The position numbers and the translations under genes are program-made. From NCBI GenBank assembly GCA_016207095.1, contig JACQQF010000070.1, positions 1 to 64,000 of the forward strand: a DNA stretch of 64,000 nucleotides, written 5' to 3'. Source of the DNA: Candidatus Methylomirabilota bacterium. GTDB taxonomy: Bacteria; Methylomirabilota; Methylomirabilia; Methylomirabilales; Methylomirabilaceae. Each line of letters starts with the position of its first letter. Position 1 is the first letter of the stretch. The notes beneath the pieces are model-generated. The model was given only the letters and a program-made list of their open reading frames with translations, made no database searches and had not been told where the DNA came from. Shown one piece after another: positions 16,308 through 24,872 of the stretch.

Positions 16308-17972
16308 ATGAATGTCCTTCAGTTTCCGATTCTTTCCCTGATCGCGTATCTGCCCCTGCTCGGCGTATTTCTGATCCTGGTGCTTCCCAAGGAGTCGAAG
16401 GGCGGTATCCGCTGGAGCGCCCTGGCCTTCACGCTGGCCAGCTTTGCCGCCTCGCTTTGGCTTCCCGCCCACTTCGACGCCTCGACCCCCGAAATGCAGT
16501 TCGTGGAGGCGTTCTCGTGGATCCCCACGATCGGTGTGACCTATCTCTTTGGCCTTGACGGGATCAGCCTGTGGCTCGTCATGTTGACCACATTCCTGTC
16601 GGTGATCGCAGTCATCTGCTCATGGGAGTCGATCACCATGCGGCTGAAAGAATACTACATCTTTCTCCTGCTCCTGGAGACGGGAATGCTCGGCGTCTTT
16701 TTCTCGCTCGATTTCTTTCTCTTTTATGTCTTTTGGGAAGTGATGCTGGTTCCGATGTACTTCCTGATCGGCGTGTGGGGGAGCGAACGTCGGCTCTACT
16801 CCGCCATCAAGTTCTTCCTTTACACCCTCTTCGGCAGCGTGATCATGCTGCTGGGGATCCTGGCGGTCTACTACTACCATGGCGCCCAGACCGGGGCCTA
16901 CACGTTCGATGTCCTTCGGCTGATGAAGGTCTCGTACCCGTCAACCCCCCTCTTCACACTCCTGGGCGTTCCCTTCTCGTTCCAGGATCTGGTCTGGCTC
17001 TCATTCTTCATGAGCTTCGCCATCAAGGTCCCGATGTTTCCTTTCCACACCTGGCTGCCAGACGCGCATACCGACGCGCCGACGGCGGGCAGCGTGATCC
17101 TGGCGGGTGTCCTCCTGAAGATGGGGACATATGGGTTCATCCGATTCAATCTACCGATGTTCCCTGAGGCCACCAAACACTTCGTTCCAATGATGATGAC
17201 GCTGTCGATCATTGCCATCATCTATGGGGCGATGGTCTGTATGGTCCAGCCCGACATGAAGCGTTTGATCGCCTACAGCTCCGTCAGCCACATGGGCTTC
17301 ATCACGCTGGGCATGTTCGCGCTGAACGCCCAGGGCATCCAGGGAAGCATCATACAGATGGTGAATCACGGCTTGTCCACCGGCGCCCTCTTCCTGATCG
17401 TGGGCCTGATCTACGACCGGCGCCACACGAGACTCATCTCTGAGCTGGGGGGGCTCTCCAAGCAGATGCCGATCTACGCGACACTGTTCGCCATCATCAT
17501 GCTCTCCTCGATGGGGCTTCCCGGACTCAACGGCTTTATCGGCGAGTTCTTGATTCTTGTGGGCGCCTTCAAGGTCAATTATCTCTGGGCCGCCTTTGCG
17601 GTATCCGGGATCATTCTGGGCGCGGCCTATATGCTCTGGTTGTATCAGCGCACCATGTTCGGCGCCCTGGAGAACCCGAAAAACGCCGCCTTGCACGATC
17701 TGGGTCCCAGGGAGATGACCACACTGGTTCCCATTGTCATCATGTGTTTCTGGATCGGCCTCTACCCGTCTCCCTTTCTGAGCCGGATGGAGGCGTCAGT
17801 CAATTTCATCCTGGCGCGGATTCATCAGGGGCAGGCGGCCACAGCTCAACCTCCCCCTTCGGCAAGCTCAGTGCGCAGCCTGAGCCCTGAGCGCAGTCGA
17901 AGGGTCGAAGGTGTTGTGCCGGTCGCTCAGAGACATCCCGTAGCCGCCCTGCCGGGAGAGCCATCTCGATGA
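16308..17972 (+). CDS. nuoM: NADH-quinone oxidoreductase subunit M (copy 1)
   Basis: Second antiporter-like subunit. 554 aa, about 50 longer than copy 2. The core shows FYVFWEVMLVPMYFLIGVWG (channel Glu), FAIKVPMFPFHTWLPDAHTDAPTAGSVILAGVLLKMGTYG, and the DMKRLIAYSSVSHMGF helix. The extra C-terminal tail (about residues 505-554, PPPSASSVRSLSPERSRRVE) is encoded by a palindromic interspersed repeat and is unlikely to be a folded domain. The stop overlaps the nuoN ATG (ATGA). Confidence 0.93.
   Translation: MNVLQFPILSLIAYLPLLGVFLILVLPKESKGGIRWSALAFTLASFAASLWLPAHFDASTPEMQFVEAFSWIPTIGVTYLFGLDGISLWLVMLTTFLSVIAVICSWESITMRLKEYYIFLLLLETGMLGVFFSLDFFLFYVFWEVMLVPMYFLIGVWGSERRLYSAIKFFLYTLFGSVIMLLGILAVYYYHGAQTGAYTFDVLRLMKVSYPSTPLFTLLGVPFSFQDLVWLSFFMSFAIKVPMFPFHTWLPDAHTDAPTAGSVILAGVLLKMGTYGFIRFNLPMFPEATKHFVPMMMTLSIIAIIYGAMVCMVQPDMKRLIAYSSVSHMGFITLGMFALNAQGIQGSIIQMVNHGLSTGALFLIVGLIYDRRHTRLISELGGLSKQMPIYATLFAIIMLSSMGLPGLNGFIGEFLILVGAFKVNYLWAAFAVSGIILGAAYMLWLYQRTMFGALENPKNAALHDLGPREMTTLVPIVIMCFWIGLYPSPFLSRMEASVNFILARIHQGQAATAQPPPSASSVRSLSPERSRRVEGVVPVAQRHPVAALPGEPSR
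17857..17914. repeat. Palindromic interspersed repeat inside the nuoM1 3' end
   Basis: CCTTCGGCAAGCTCAGTGCG, a short spacer, then TGAGCCCTGAGCGCAGTCGAAGG form an imperfect inverted repeat. The core (AAGCTCAG / CTGAGC...TCGAAG) recurs before pilD. It is translated in frame as the NuoM tail. Confidence 0.6.
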
Positions 17973-19420
17973 CTCAGGCATTCAATATGGCCGACCTCTC
18001 TACCGCCTTGCCGGAAGTGGTCCTGAGCCTTGTGGCCATGGTGATCCTCATGCTTGACTTCATCGTGCCAAAAGGGAGACGGGACTGGCTGGGGTACCTG
18101 AGCGTCCTTGGTGTGCTCCTTACCCTCATGGTGCTGTGTCGTCAGTGGGGGGCGACGCAGTCTGCCTTCAGCGGGCAATATCTCATTGATCCATTCGCCC
18201 TATTCTTCAAGATCCTATTTCTCGCCTCGGGCGGTCTTATCATCCTCATGTCGATAGGGTACCTGAGAGGCGAAGGGGCTGACAGCGGGGAGTTCTACGC
18301 GCTGATCCTCTTCGCCACGCTGGGGATGATGCTCATGGCCAGCGCCGTTGACCTGCTGATCCTCTACATCGGCCTGGAGACGATGTCGATCTGCATCTAC
18401 GTTCTGGCGGGGTTCCTAAAGCGAGAGCGGCGGAGCAATGAGGCAGCGTTGAAATACCTGCTCATGGGGGGGTTCTCCTCGGCGATTATCCTATACGGCA
18501 TCGTCATGCTGTACGGCCTCACGGGCGCTACCGGCCTCAAGGAGATTGCCTCCACTCTGACGGCGGATACCCTCTCGAATCCGGCGCTCATCCTGGCCAT
18601 GGTCATGTTGGCGGCAGGTTTCGGCTTCAAGATTGCCGCCGTCCCCTTTCATATGTATATCCCAGATGTGTACGAGGGGGCCCCCACCCCGATCACGGCC
18701 CTCCTTGCGGCCGCCTCCGAGATCGCCGGGCTCGTTATTCTCTTGCGGGTCTTTCTCGTTGCCATCCCGGGGCTCCAGGATCGCTGGGCACTGCTCTTTT
18801 ATGTCCTCTCATTGCTCACGATGACCGTGGGCAACGTCGTCGCGATTGCCCAGAGCAACATCAAGCGGATGCTGGCCTACAGCTCGATTGCGCACATCGG
18901 CTACCTCCTGATCGGAGTCGTGGCAGGACGGGAGTTGGGGATCTCGGCCACGCTGCTGTACACCGTGGTCTACGCCTTGATGACGCTTGGTGCCTTTGCG
19001 ATGGTGATCCTCCTCTGCGTTGGGGAGGTGAAAGGTGAGCGGATCGACGACTTCGCAGGCTTGGCTCAGCGAAGCCCCATGGCGGCCGCAGCCATGTTGA
19101 TCCTCCTCCTTTCTCTCGCTGGAGTCCCGCCGACTGCCGGGTTTGTCGGGAAGTTGTACCTCTTCGGCGCAGCCATCGAGCGTGGCTACATCTTGCTGGC
19201 GCTGATCGCCGTCGTCAATTCAGCCATTTCTCTCTTCTATTACATGAAGGTAGCAGTCGCGATGTACATGCGCGACCTTCCGCCGGCGGGTCTGGCCTTG
19301 AGCCCCTCCCGGCCGCTGCGCGTGGTGCTGTTCGTGACGGTCGTCGGCACCCTCGCGATCGGGATCTACCCCGGTCCGTTCTTGGACCTTGCCAAGTCCT
19401 CGATCGCCGGACTCTGGTAA
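17969..19420 (+). CDS. nuoN: NADH-quinone oxidoreductase subunit N (copy 1)
   Basis: Third antiporter-like subunit, 483 aa with about 14 helices. The conserved blocks LIYIGLETMSICIYVLAGFLKRERRSNEAALKYLLMGGFSSAI and GFGFKIAAVPFHMYIPDVYEGAPTPITALLAAASE carry the channel Glu and Lys. IKRMLAYSSIAHIGYLLIG is also typical. Starts in the stop of nuoM. Last gene of nuo operon 1. A separate promoter for the atp genes follows. Confidence 0.94.
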   Translation: MTQAFNMADLSTALPEVVLSLVAMVILMLDFIVPKGRRDWLGYLSVLGVLLTLMVLCRQWGATQSAFSGQYLIDPFALFFKILFLASGGLIILMSIGYLRGEGADSGEFYALILFATLGMMLMASAVDLLILYIGLETMSICIYVLAGFLKRERRSNEAALKYLLMGGFSSAIILYGIVMLYGLTGATGLKEIASTLTADTLSNPALILAMVMLAAGFGFKIAAVPFHMYIPDVYEGAPTPITALLAAASEIAGLVILLRVFLVAIPGLQDRWALLFYVLSLLTMTVGNVVAIAQSNIKRMLAYSSIAHIGYLLIGVVAGRELGISATLLYTVVYALMTLGAFAMVILLCVGEVKGERIDDFAGLAQRSPMAAAAMLILLLSLAGVPPTAGFVGKLYLFGAAIERGYILLALIAVVNSAISLFYYMKVAVAMYMRDLPPAGLALSPSRPLRVVLFVTVVGTLAIGIYPGPFLDLAKSSIAGLW

Positions 19421-19441
19421 GAACAACGGGTGTGGCAGATC

Positions 19442-19470
19442 TTGACAAGGGCAAGGGGCAGGGCTAGAGT
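19442..19470 (+). promoter_or_regulatory. Sigma-70-type promoter of the atp F0 genes
   Basis: TTGACA, 17-bp spacer, TAGAGT, located 50-75 bp upstream of the small AtpZ/AtpI-like gene and just after nuoN. The perfect -35 and ideal spacing make independent transcription of atpZ-B-E likely. Confidence 0.6.
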
Positions 19471-19517
19471 GGGCGTTGATTCATGGAGCGCGGGAACCTT
19501 GCCGATCGGTCGTGGCG

Positions 19518-19733
19518 ATGAAGGACGATCAGGTTTCGCTGTGGCGTCAACTCGCGGGGTTGAGCTCGCTGGGGATCACCTTCGCCGCTTCGATCGCCAT
19601 TGGGTCGGCGATCGGTATTCTCCTCGATCGATGGCTCCGGACCTCGCCGTGGTTCACCATTCTCTTTTTCTTGTTCGGGGTTGCGGCGGGCTTTGTGACT
19701 CTTCTCAAGGATCTGAAGCGTTGGGGTCGCTGA
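19518..19733 (+). CDS. AtpZ/AtpI-like ATP synthase accessory protein
   Basis: 71-aa protein with two transmembrane helices from ATG 19518 (the ORF track adds 14 unlikely residues). The sequence LAGLSSLGITFAASIAIGSAIGILLDRWLRTSPWFTILFFLFGVAAGF matches the 'F0F1-ATPase subunit/AtpZ' family: a GxxxG first helix, LDRWL loop, then a Gly-rich second helix. Members sit before atpB and help assemble the c-ring or Mg/Ca transport. No clear Shine-Dalgarno. Context strongly supports the assignment. Confidence 0.75.
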   Translation: MKDDQVSLWRQLAGLSSLGITFAASIAIGSAIGILLDRWLRTSPWFTILFFLFGVAAGFVTLLKDLKRWGR

Positions 19734-19781
19734 TTATTCGAGTGTCCTATATGATGTCGGGCACAACGGGCGGGGGAGAGC

Positions 19782-20501
19782 ATGGAGCACCATCCGACCA
19801 TCTTTCAGATTCCTAATTTTCTCGGGGCGATCGGGATTTCTGGGGCTTGGGTGCCGGAGCATGTCACGATGGCCTGGCTTGTCATGGCGATCCTGGTCAG
19901 CCTGTCCTATCTGGCCACAAGAAGGCTCGAGGCGGTTCCGGGACCGATGCAGAATTTCATGGAGGTGGTTGTCGAGGCGTTCGGCAACCTGTTGGAGCAG
20001 ATGATCGGGCCGAAGGGGAAACGGTACCTCCCCCTGATCGGCACCGCAGGCCTCTTCATTCTCGTCGGCAATCTGCTGGGATCGATCCCCGGGCTGAAGC
20101 CGCCGACCGCGAACCTCAACACGACGGCGGCGCTGGCCATCACGGTCTTCCTGTCCTATAACTACTTCGGCATTAGAGAGCACGGGATCATTGCCTACTT
20201 GCGCCATTTCTGCGGACCGATCCTTTGGCTCGCTCCCATCATGTTTCCGATTGAATTTATCGGGCACTTGGCCAGACCGATCTCTCTCTCGATCCGATTG
20301 TTCGGCAATATCTTCGGCGAGGAAAGCGTCATTATCATTCTTCTCTCGCTCATATGGTTGGTGATCCCGTACGGCATCTATCTCGCCATCATGATGCCCC
20401 TCAGCCTTTTTACAAGCGTCGTGCAGACCTTCATCTTCGTGATGCTGTCCATGGTCTATATCGCTGGAGCGGTTCACGTCGAACAGGAGGAGCACCACTA
20501 A
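19782..20501 (+). CDS. atpB: ATP synthase F0 subunit a
   Basis: 239-aa stator subunit providing the ion half-channels. The essential arginine is in RPISLSIRLFGNIFGEE. Earlier blocks GNLLGSIPGLKPPTANLNTTAALAI and the C-terminal FTSVVQTFIFVMLSMVYIAGAVH are typical. Followed 30 bp later by atpE. The b, delta and F1 genes are not in the window. Separation of a and c from the rest of the ATP synthase is known in several phyla, for example Geobacter. Confidence 0.95.
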   Translation: MEHHPTIFQIPNFLGAIGISGAWVPEHVTMAWLVMAILVSLSYLATRRLEAVPGPMQNFMEVVVEAFGNLLEQMIGPKGKRYLPLIGTAGLFILVGNLLGSIPGLKPPTANLNTTAALAITVFLSYNYFGIREHGIIAYLRHFCGPILWLAPIMFPIEFIGHLARPISLSIRLFGNIFGEESVIIILLSLIWLVIPYGIYLAIMMPLSLFTSVVQTFIFVMLSMVYIAGAVHVEQEEHH

Positions 20502-20531
20502 CCCCATTACCTTCTCAAAGGAGTCGCGTCG

Positions 20532-20894
20532 ATGAGTCGCACGCAAGGAGCGCTCGTTCTGCTGTTCATGACTGTTGTGCTTGCCGCTGGAGCCCAGACC
20601 GCCTTTGGCGCTGAGGGTGCCAAGTCCGAGTCCTCGACCTTCTTTGTCGTGTCAGTCCTGACTGGAGGATTTGCCATGGCCATCGCTTCGGCGGCGGCGG
20701 CGATCGGCCAGAGCCGAGCCATCGTGAGCGCGCTGGACGCGATCGGTCGGCAGCCCTCTGCGGCGGGGCGTATCCAGGTGGCCATGATCATCGGCCTGGC
20801 GCTGATCGAATCCCTGGCCATTTATGTGCTGCTGATCGCCCTGATCATCTTCTTTGCGAACCCCTTCATCAAGTACGTGGTCCCCGGCCCATAG
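20532..20894 (+). CDS. atpE: ATP synthase F0 subunit c, with signal-peptide-like extension
   Basis: 120 aa, about 40 longer than a minimal c subunit because of an N-terminal hydrophobic leader ending in AFGAEG, which looks like a cleaved signal peptide. The two-helix hairpin follows, with the RQP loop (AIGRQPSAAG) and the ion-carrying Glu in LALIESLAIYVLL. A glutamine (IGQSRA) lies 13 residues before the loop Arg, and the Glu is followed by Ser. Both features occur in Na+-binding rings, but the next residue is Leu rather than Thr, so the ion is undecided. GGAG Shine-Dalgarno. Confidence 0.93.
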   Translation: MSRTQGALVLLFMTVVLAAGAQTAFGAEGAKSESSTFFVVSVLTGGFAMAIASAAAAIGQSRAIVSALDAIGRQPSAAGRIQVAMIIGLALIESLAIYVLLIALIIFFANPFIKYVVPGP

Positions 20895-20944
20895 ACGACG
20901 TCGGGGCCTCGGCAACGTAGCCGATTGTCCGGGACTATAGAGCC

Positions 20945-21304
20945 GTGCTTCTCTCATACCTGCCGATCCTTATCTTGGTCCTGTTGGCAGCCGGCTTCGC
21001 GTTGGCCACCCTGTTCTTATCGTCGGCGCTGGGGCCCCGGCGGCCTTCCAAGGATAAACTCTCCACGTACGAGTGCGGGATCGATCCGGTGGGCAGTGCC
21101 CGAGAGCGGTTCTCGGTCAAGTTCTACCTGGTCGCGATGTTGTTCATTATCTTCGACATCGAGATCGTGTTCCTCTATCCCTGGGCGGTTATCCTGAATA
21201 GCCTGGGACTCTTCGGATTGGTCGAAATGTTCTTCTTCCTCGGGATCCTCCTGATCGGCCTCCTGTATGTCTGGAAGAAGGGCGGCCTGGAATGGACGAC
21301 CTGA
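20945..21304 (+). CDS. nuoA: NADH-quinone oxidoreductase subunit A (copy 2)
   Basis: 119 aa, three helices, with [14 protein letters not shown] and [17 protein letters not shown], the most canonical form of the family. GTG start without a clear Shine-Dalgarno. It begins 50 bp after atpE, so the second nuo operon may be co-transcribed with the atp genes. nuoC overlaps its end by 13 bp and nuoB is missing, exactly as in copy 1. Confidence 0.94.
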   Translation: MLLSYLPILILVLLAAGFALATLFLSSALGPRRPSKDKLSTYECGIDPVGSARERFSVKFYLVAMLFIIFDIEIVFLYPWAVILNSLGLFGLVEMFFFLGILLIGLLYVWKKGGLEWTT

Positions 21305-21801
21305 AGGAGGCAAACGCGGAGGAGAACCTCACTGTTTGGAAGCTGCGGGAACGGTTTCCAGAAGCGATCCTCTCGACCAAGAGCTTCCGCAACGAGATCA
21401 CCATTGTTGTCAAGCCGTCTGAGATCTCCCGCGTCTGCCGGCATCTGAAAGAGGAGCCTGAGCTCCGATACGACTTCCTCTCGGACCTTACCGCGGTTGA
21501 CCGCCTCCGTGAACATCCCCGCTTTGAAGTGGTTTATCACCTCTATTCGCTCCAGTTTAAGCGGCGGGTCCGCCTGAAGGTTCTGGTCGAAGAGGGCGAA
21601 GCGGTCCCGAGTGTGACGCAGGTCTGGGGAACGGCCGACTGGCATGAGCGAGAGGTCTATGACATGTTCGGTGTGGGGGTTGAAGGGCACCCGGACCTTC
21701 GGAGGATCCTGATGCCGGAGGACTGGGAGGGCCATCCGCTCCGAAAAGACTATCCGGTACAAGCGTCCCCCAAGTGGTGGGAAGAGGGGGGTGAGCGGTG
21801 A
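21292..21801 (+). CDS. nuoC: NADH-quinone oxidoreductase subunit C (copy 2)
   Basis: 169-aa peripheral-arm subunit. Signature [42 protein letters not shown]. The ATG lies within the end of nuoA (GGCCTGGA context), the stop overlaps the nuoD GTG (GTGA). It has about 12 more residues than copy 1, mainly at the N-terminus. Confidence 0.94.
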   Translation: MDDLKEANAEENLTVWKLRERFPEAILSTKSFRNEITIVVKPSEISRVCRHLKEEPELRYDFLSDLTAVDRLREHPRFEVVYHLYSLQFKRRVRLKVLVEEGEAVPSVTQVWGTADWHEREVYDMFGVGVEGHPDLRRILMPEDWEGHPLRKDYPVQASPKWWEEGGER

Positions 21802-22970
21802 CTGAAGCCCGCACCATGACGATCAACATGGGACCTCAACACCCCAGCACCCACGGCGTGCTTCGATTGGTCCTGGAGCTGGACGGGGAGGTGGTGGTGA
21901 GGTGTACCCCTCACATCGGCTACCTGCACACCGGGATGGAGAAGATCGCTGAGAGCAAGCGGTACCAGCAGGTCATCCCGATCACCGACCGGATGGATTA
22001 CCTGGCCCCCCTCAGCAATAACCTGGCGTATGTGTTGGCCGTAGAGAAGCTGATGGGAATCGAGGTCCCGCCCAGGGCCAAGGTGATCCGCGTGATGATG
22101 ACCGAGTTGACCCGGATCGGGAGCCACCTGGTCTGGTTGGGGACGCATGCCATCGACATCGGAGCGATGAGCGTGTTCCTCTACGCCTTCCGGGAGCGGG
22201 AACAGATCCTGGACATGTACGAGCAGGTGGCAGGGGCCAGGATGATGTCCAGCTACTTCCGCGTGGGGGGGCTGTTTGCCGACCTGCCGGAGCCATTCGA
22301 GGAAACCGTCCGCTCCTTTGTGACCAGCTTTCCAGATCGCCTGGCCGAGTATGAGGACCTCCTCACCGCGAACCCGATCTGGATCCAGCGGACCAAGGGC
22401 GTCGGCGTGATCAAGCCGGAGGACGCCGTGGACCTCGGCATGAGCGGCCCGAACCTCCGCGCCTGCGGGGTCCCATGGGACATCCGAAAGTCCCATCCGT
22501 ACTCGGGCTACGAGCAGTACAGCTTCGAGATCTCGAGAGGGACCCATGGCGACGTGTATGATCGATACCTCTGCCGCGTCTTTGAGATGCGGCAGAGCAT
22601 CGCCATCGTTCGCCAAGCCCTAGAGCGCCTTCCGGATGGGCCGATTGCCGTTGCCGATCCGAAGGTGACTCCGCCGCCCAAGCCGATGGTCAAGAAGAGC
22701 ATGGAGGCCCTGATCCATCATTTCCTGCTCTGGTCCGAAGGATTCCGGACGCCGGTGGGAGAGGTCTATCAGAGCATCGAGTCGCCAAAGGGCGAGTTCG
22801 GTGTATATCTGGTTAGCGATGGCAGCAACATCCCTTACCGTGTTCATTTTCGCGCACCGTCCTTCGTCAACCTCCAGGCCTTGCCAAGGATGGCGGAGGG
22901 GCGGTTGGTGGCCGATGTGGTGGCGATTATCGGGAGCATCGATATTGTCCTGGGCGAGGTGGACCGCTGA
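21798..22970 (+). CDS. nuoD: NADH-quinone oxidoreductase subunit D (copy 2)
   Basis: 390 aa. The N-terminal [23 protein letters not shown], the [13 protein letters not shown] motif (the canonical form, where copy 1 has LHRCHEKIGE) and the final [14 protein letters not shown] are present. It includes an insertion with [22 protein letters not shown], absent from copy 1 but standard in the 49-kDa family. Coupled to nuoC by a 4-bp overlap. Followed by a repeat and nuoE. Confidence 0.94.
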   Translation: MTEARTMTINMGPQHPSTHGVLRLVLELDGEVVVRCTPHIGYLHTGMEKIAESKRYQQVIPITDRMDYLAPLSNNLAYVLAVEKLMGIEVPPRAKVIRVMMTELTRIGSHLVWLGTHAIDIGAMSVFLYAFREREQILDMYEQVAGARMMSSYFRVGGLFADLPEPFEETVRSFVTSFPDRLAEYEDLLTANPIWIQRTKGVGVIKPEDAVDLGMSGPNLRACGVPWDIRKSHPYSGYEQYSFEISRGTHGDVYDRYLCRVFEMRQSIAIVRQALERLPDGPIAVADPKVTPPPKPMVKKSMEALIHHFLLWSEGFRTPVGEVYQSIESPKGEFGVYLVSDGSNIPYRVHFRAPSFVNLQALPRMAEGRLVADVVAIIGSIDIVLGEVDR

Positions 22971-22975
22971 AGTAA

Positions 22976-23012
22976 GGAGTGCGGTGTGCGAAGTGCGAGG
23001 TGCGCAGTGAAG
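22976..23012. repeat. Heptamer-phased repeat, GTGCGAA family (nuoD2-nuoE)
   Basis: Five or so degenerate 7-mers (GTGCGGT, GTGCGAA, GTGCGAG, GTGCGCA) directly after nuoD. Only the left arm is obvious. Confidence 0.6.
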
Positions 23013-23032
23013 GTTCAAGGGTGTAACGCGCG

Positions 23033-23491
23033 ATGAAAGAAGAAACTGTCCAGCAGATCCTGTCCCGTTATGCCCATCGCCGGTCTGCGCTTCTTCCGCT
23101 GCTGCACCTCTGTCAGGAGGAGGCGGGGTATGTGACACCGGAGGCGATTGGCCAGTTGGGCGAGCGTCTCGGGCTGTCGCCGACCCAGGTGGCGGAGGTG
23201 GCCACCTTCTACGATATGTTCCGCCTCAAGCCCGGCGGGCGGCGGGAGATCTGGGTATGCCACAACCTCAGTTGCTCCCTGTTGGGCGCTGAGGAGGTGG
23301 TCCGACGTCTTGAGGAGCGGCTCGGGGTGAAAGCGGGAGAGACCACCCCTGACGGGGCGTTTACGCTGAGGCGGTTTGAGTGCCTGGCTGCCTGCGAGAT
23401 TGCGCCGGTCATCCAGGTGGGCCCCGATTATTACGGCCCTGTTCGTCCGGAAGACATCGACGCGCTGTTGGAGCGGTTACGAAATGGATAA
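23033..23491 (+). CDS. nuoE: NADH-quinone oxidoreductase subunit E
   Basis: 24-kDa thioredoxin-fold subunit with a [2Fe-2S] cluster (N1a), part of the NADH-dehydrogenase module. 152 aa. Cluster ligands: CHNLSC (C-x4-C) and, about 40 residues later, ECLAAC (C-x3-C). The N-terminal helical domain contains LLPLLHLCQEEAGYVTPEAI and VAEVATFYDMF. Only operon 2 has this gene, so only this complex is equipped locally for NADH oxidation. Confidence 0.95.
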   Translation: MKEETVQQILSRYAHRRSALLPLLHLCQEEAGYVTPEAIGQLGERLGLSPTQVAEVATFYDMFRLKPGGRREIWVCHNLSCSLLGAEEVVRRLEERLGVKAGETTPDGAFTLRRFECLAACEIAPVIQVGPDYYGPVRPEDIDALLERLRNG

Positions 23492-23492
23492 G

Positions 23493-23560
23493 CTGTCAGC
23501 CATCAGCGGTCAGCGTTCTTGCTGAAGGCTGACGGCTGAACGCTGAATGCTCTTGAGATC
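23493..23560. repeat. Heptamer-phased inverted array, GTCAGCG/CTGAACG family
   Basis: Seven-bp units: left arm GCTGTCA GCCATCA GCGGTCA, right arm GGCTGAC GGCTGAA CGCTGAA. The arms are inverse complements around a GCGTTCTTGC centre, in the nuoE-nuoF gap. Confidence 0.75.
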
Positions 23561-23568
23561 GAGCACAC

Positions 23569-24852
23569 ATGAGCGAGAAGGTTCTCACCAAGCGATTCGA
23601 GATCTCGGGGTATCGCGGGACCATCGAGGAGTACCTGGCCACCGGAGGGTATCAGGCCATACCCAGGGCGCTCAAGGAGTACAGCCCGGAGAGCCTGATC
23701 GATCTGGTGAGACGATCGGGGCTGAGGGGCCGTGGCGGCGCAGGCTTTCCCACCGGGGTCAAGTGGGGCTTCGTCCCAAAGGACCCGACCCTGACCAAGT
23801 ACCTGGTCTGTAATGCCGATGAAAGCGAGCCGGGCACCTTCAAGGATCGGGATCTGATCACGAGGGATCCGCACCAGCTCCTGGAAGGGATCATCCTGGC
23901 CAGTTACGCCATTGGCTGTCGGACGGCGTACATCTACCTCCGGGGAGAGTTCGTCGCGGGCGCGGTCATTATGGAGCAGGCGATCCAGGACGCGGCCGCC
24001 CATGGCTTCTTGGGGAACAATATCCTGGGCAGCGGTTTCAATCTAAAGGTGCACCTGCACCGCGGCGCCGGCGCCTACATCTGCGGAGAGGAGACCGCAC
24101 TGTTGGAGTCGCTGGAGGGAAAACGAGGTCTGCCGCGGCTGAAACCGCCCTTCCCGGCGTCGGCGGGTCTCTACCGCCTGCCCACCGTCGTGAACAATGT
24201 GGAGACGCTTTGTAATCTCCCGCACATCGTACTGAGAGGGGCTGAGTGGTTTTCAAGCATCGGCAGCCCAAAGAGCACAGGAAACAGGATCTTTTCCGTG
24301 AGCGGCCACGTGCGTCGGCCGGGCAACTACGAGCTGCCGATGGATGTGCCAATGAGAGAGTTAATCTTCCAACACGCGGGCGGGATGCGGGGGGATCGTC
24401 GCTTGAAGGCGGTGATCCCTGGAGGTTCGTCGGTACCGGTGCTCACCGAACAGCATCTGGATACCCGCATGGACTTTGAATCCCTGGCCAAGGCCGGCTC
24501 CATGGCCGGGTCAGGTGGCGTCATGGTCATGGATGACTCCACCTGCATGGTGCGGGCCGGAGAGATCGTTGCACGGTTCTATCACCACGAATCGTGCGGG
24601 CAGTGTACCCAGTGCCGCGAGGGGACCGCGTGGCTCCACAAGACGCTCCGGAGGATCGAGGCGGGTCGCGGCCGGAAGGTCGACATGGACTTGCTGATGG
24701 ACATCTGCGACAACATGAAGGGGAAAACCATCTGCCCACTCAGTGACGCAGCCGCCATGCCGATCGAGAGCTATCTGAAGTATTTTGGCGATGAATTCGA
24801 GCAACACATCGTGGAACGCGCCTGCCCGTTCGGATCCGGGGGCGGGTCCTAG
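23569..24852 (+). CDS. nuoF: NADH-quinone oxidoreductase subunit F
   Basis: 51-kDa flavoprotein that oxidises NADH. 427 aa. Glycine-rich NADH/FMN loops: RGRGGAGFPTGVKWGFVP and GAGAYICGEETALLESLEG. SLBB-like region, then the [4Fe-4S] N3 ligands ESCGQCTQCREGT and GKTICPLSDAAAMP. Full length with all ligands. nuoG normally follows but is replaced directly by nuoH 20 bp downstream. Confidence 0.96.
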   Translation: MSEKVLTKRFEISGYRGTIEEYLATGGYQAIPRALKEYSPESLIDLVRRSGLRGRGGAGFPTGVKWGFVPKDPTLTKYLVCNADESEPGTFKDRDLITRDPHQLLEGIILASYAIGCRTAYIYLRGEFVAGAVIMEQAIQDAAAHGFLGNNILGSGFNLKVHLHRGAGAYICGEETALLESLEGKRGLPRLKPPFPASAGLYRLPTVVNNVETLCNLPHIVLRGAEWFSSIGSPKSTGNRIFSVSGHVRRPGNYELPMDVPMRELIFQHAGGMRGDRRLKAVIPGGSSVPVLTEQHLDTRMDFESLAKAGSMAGSGGVMVMDDSTCMVRAGEIVARFYHHESCGQCTQCREGTAWLHKTLRRIEAGRGRKVDMDLLMDICDNMKGKTICPLSDAAAMPIESYLKYFGDEFEQHIVERACPFGSGGGS

Positions 24853-24872
24853 GCGGGCCGTAGGAAATCAGG

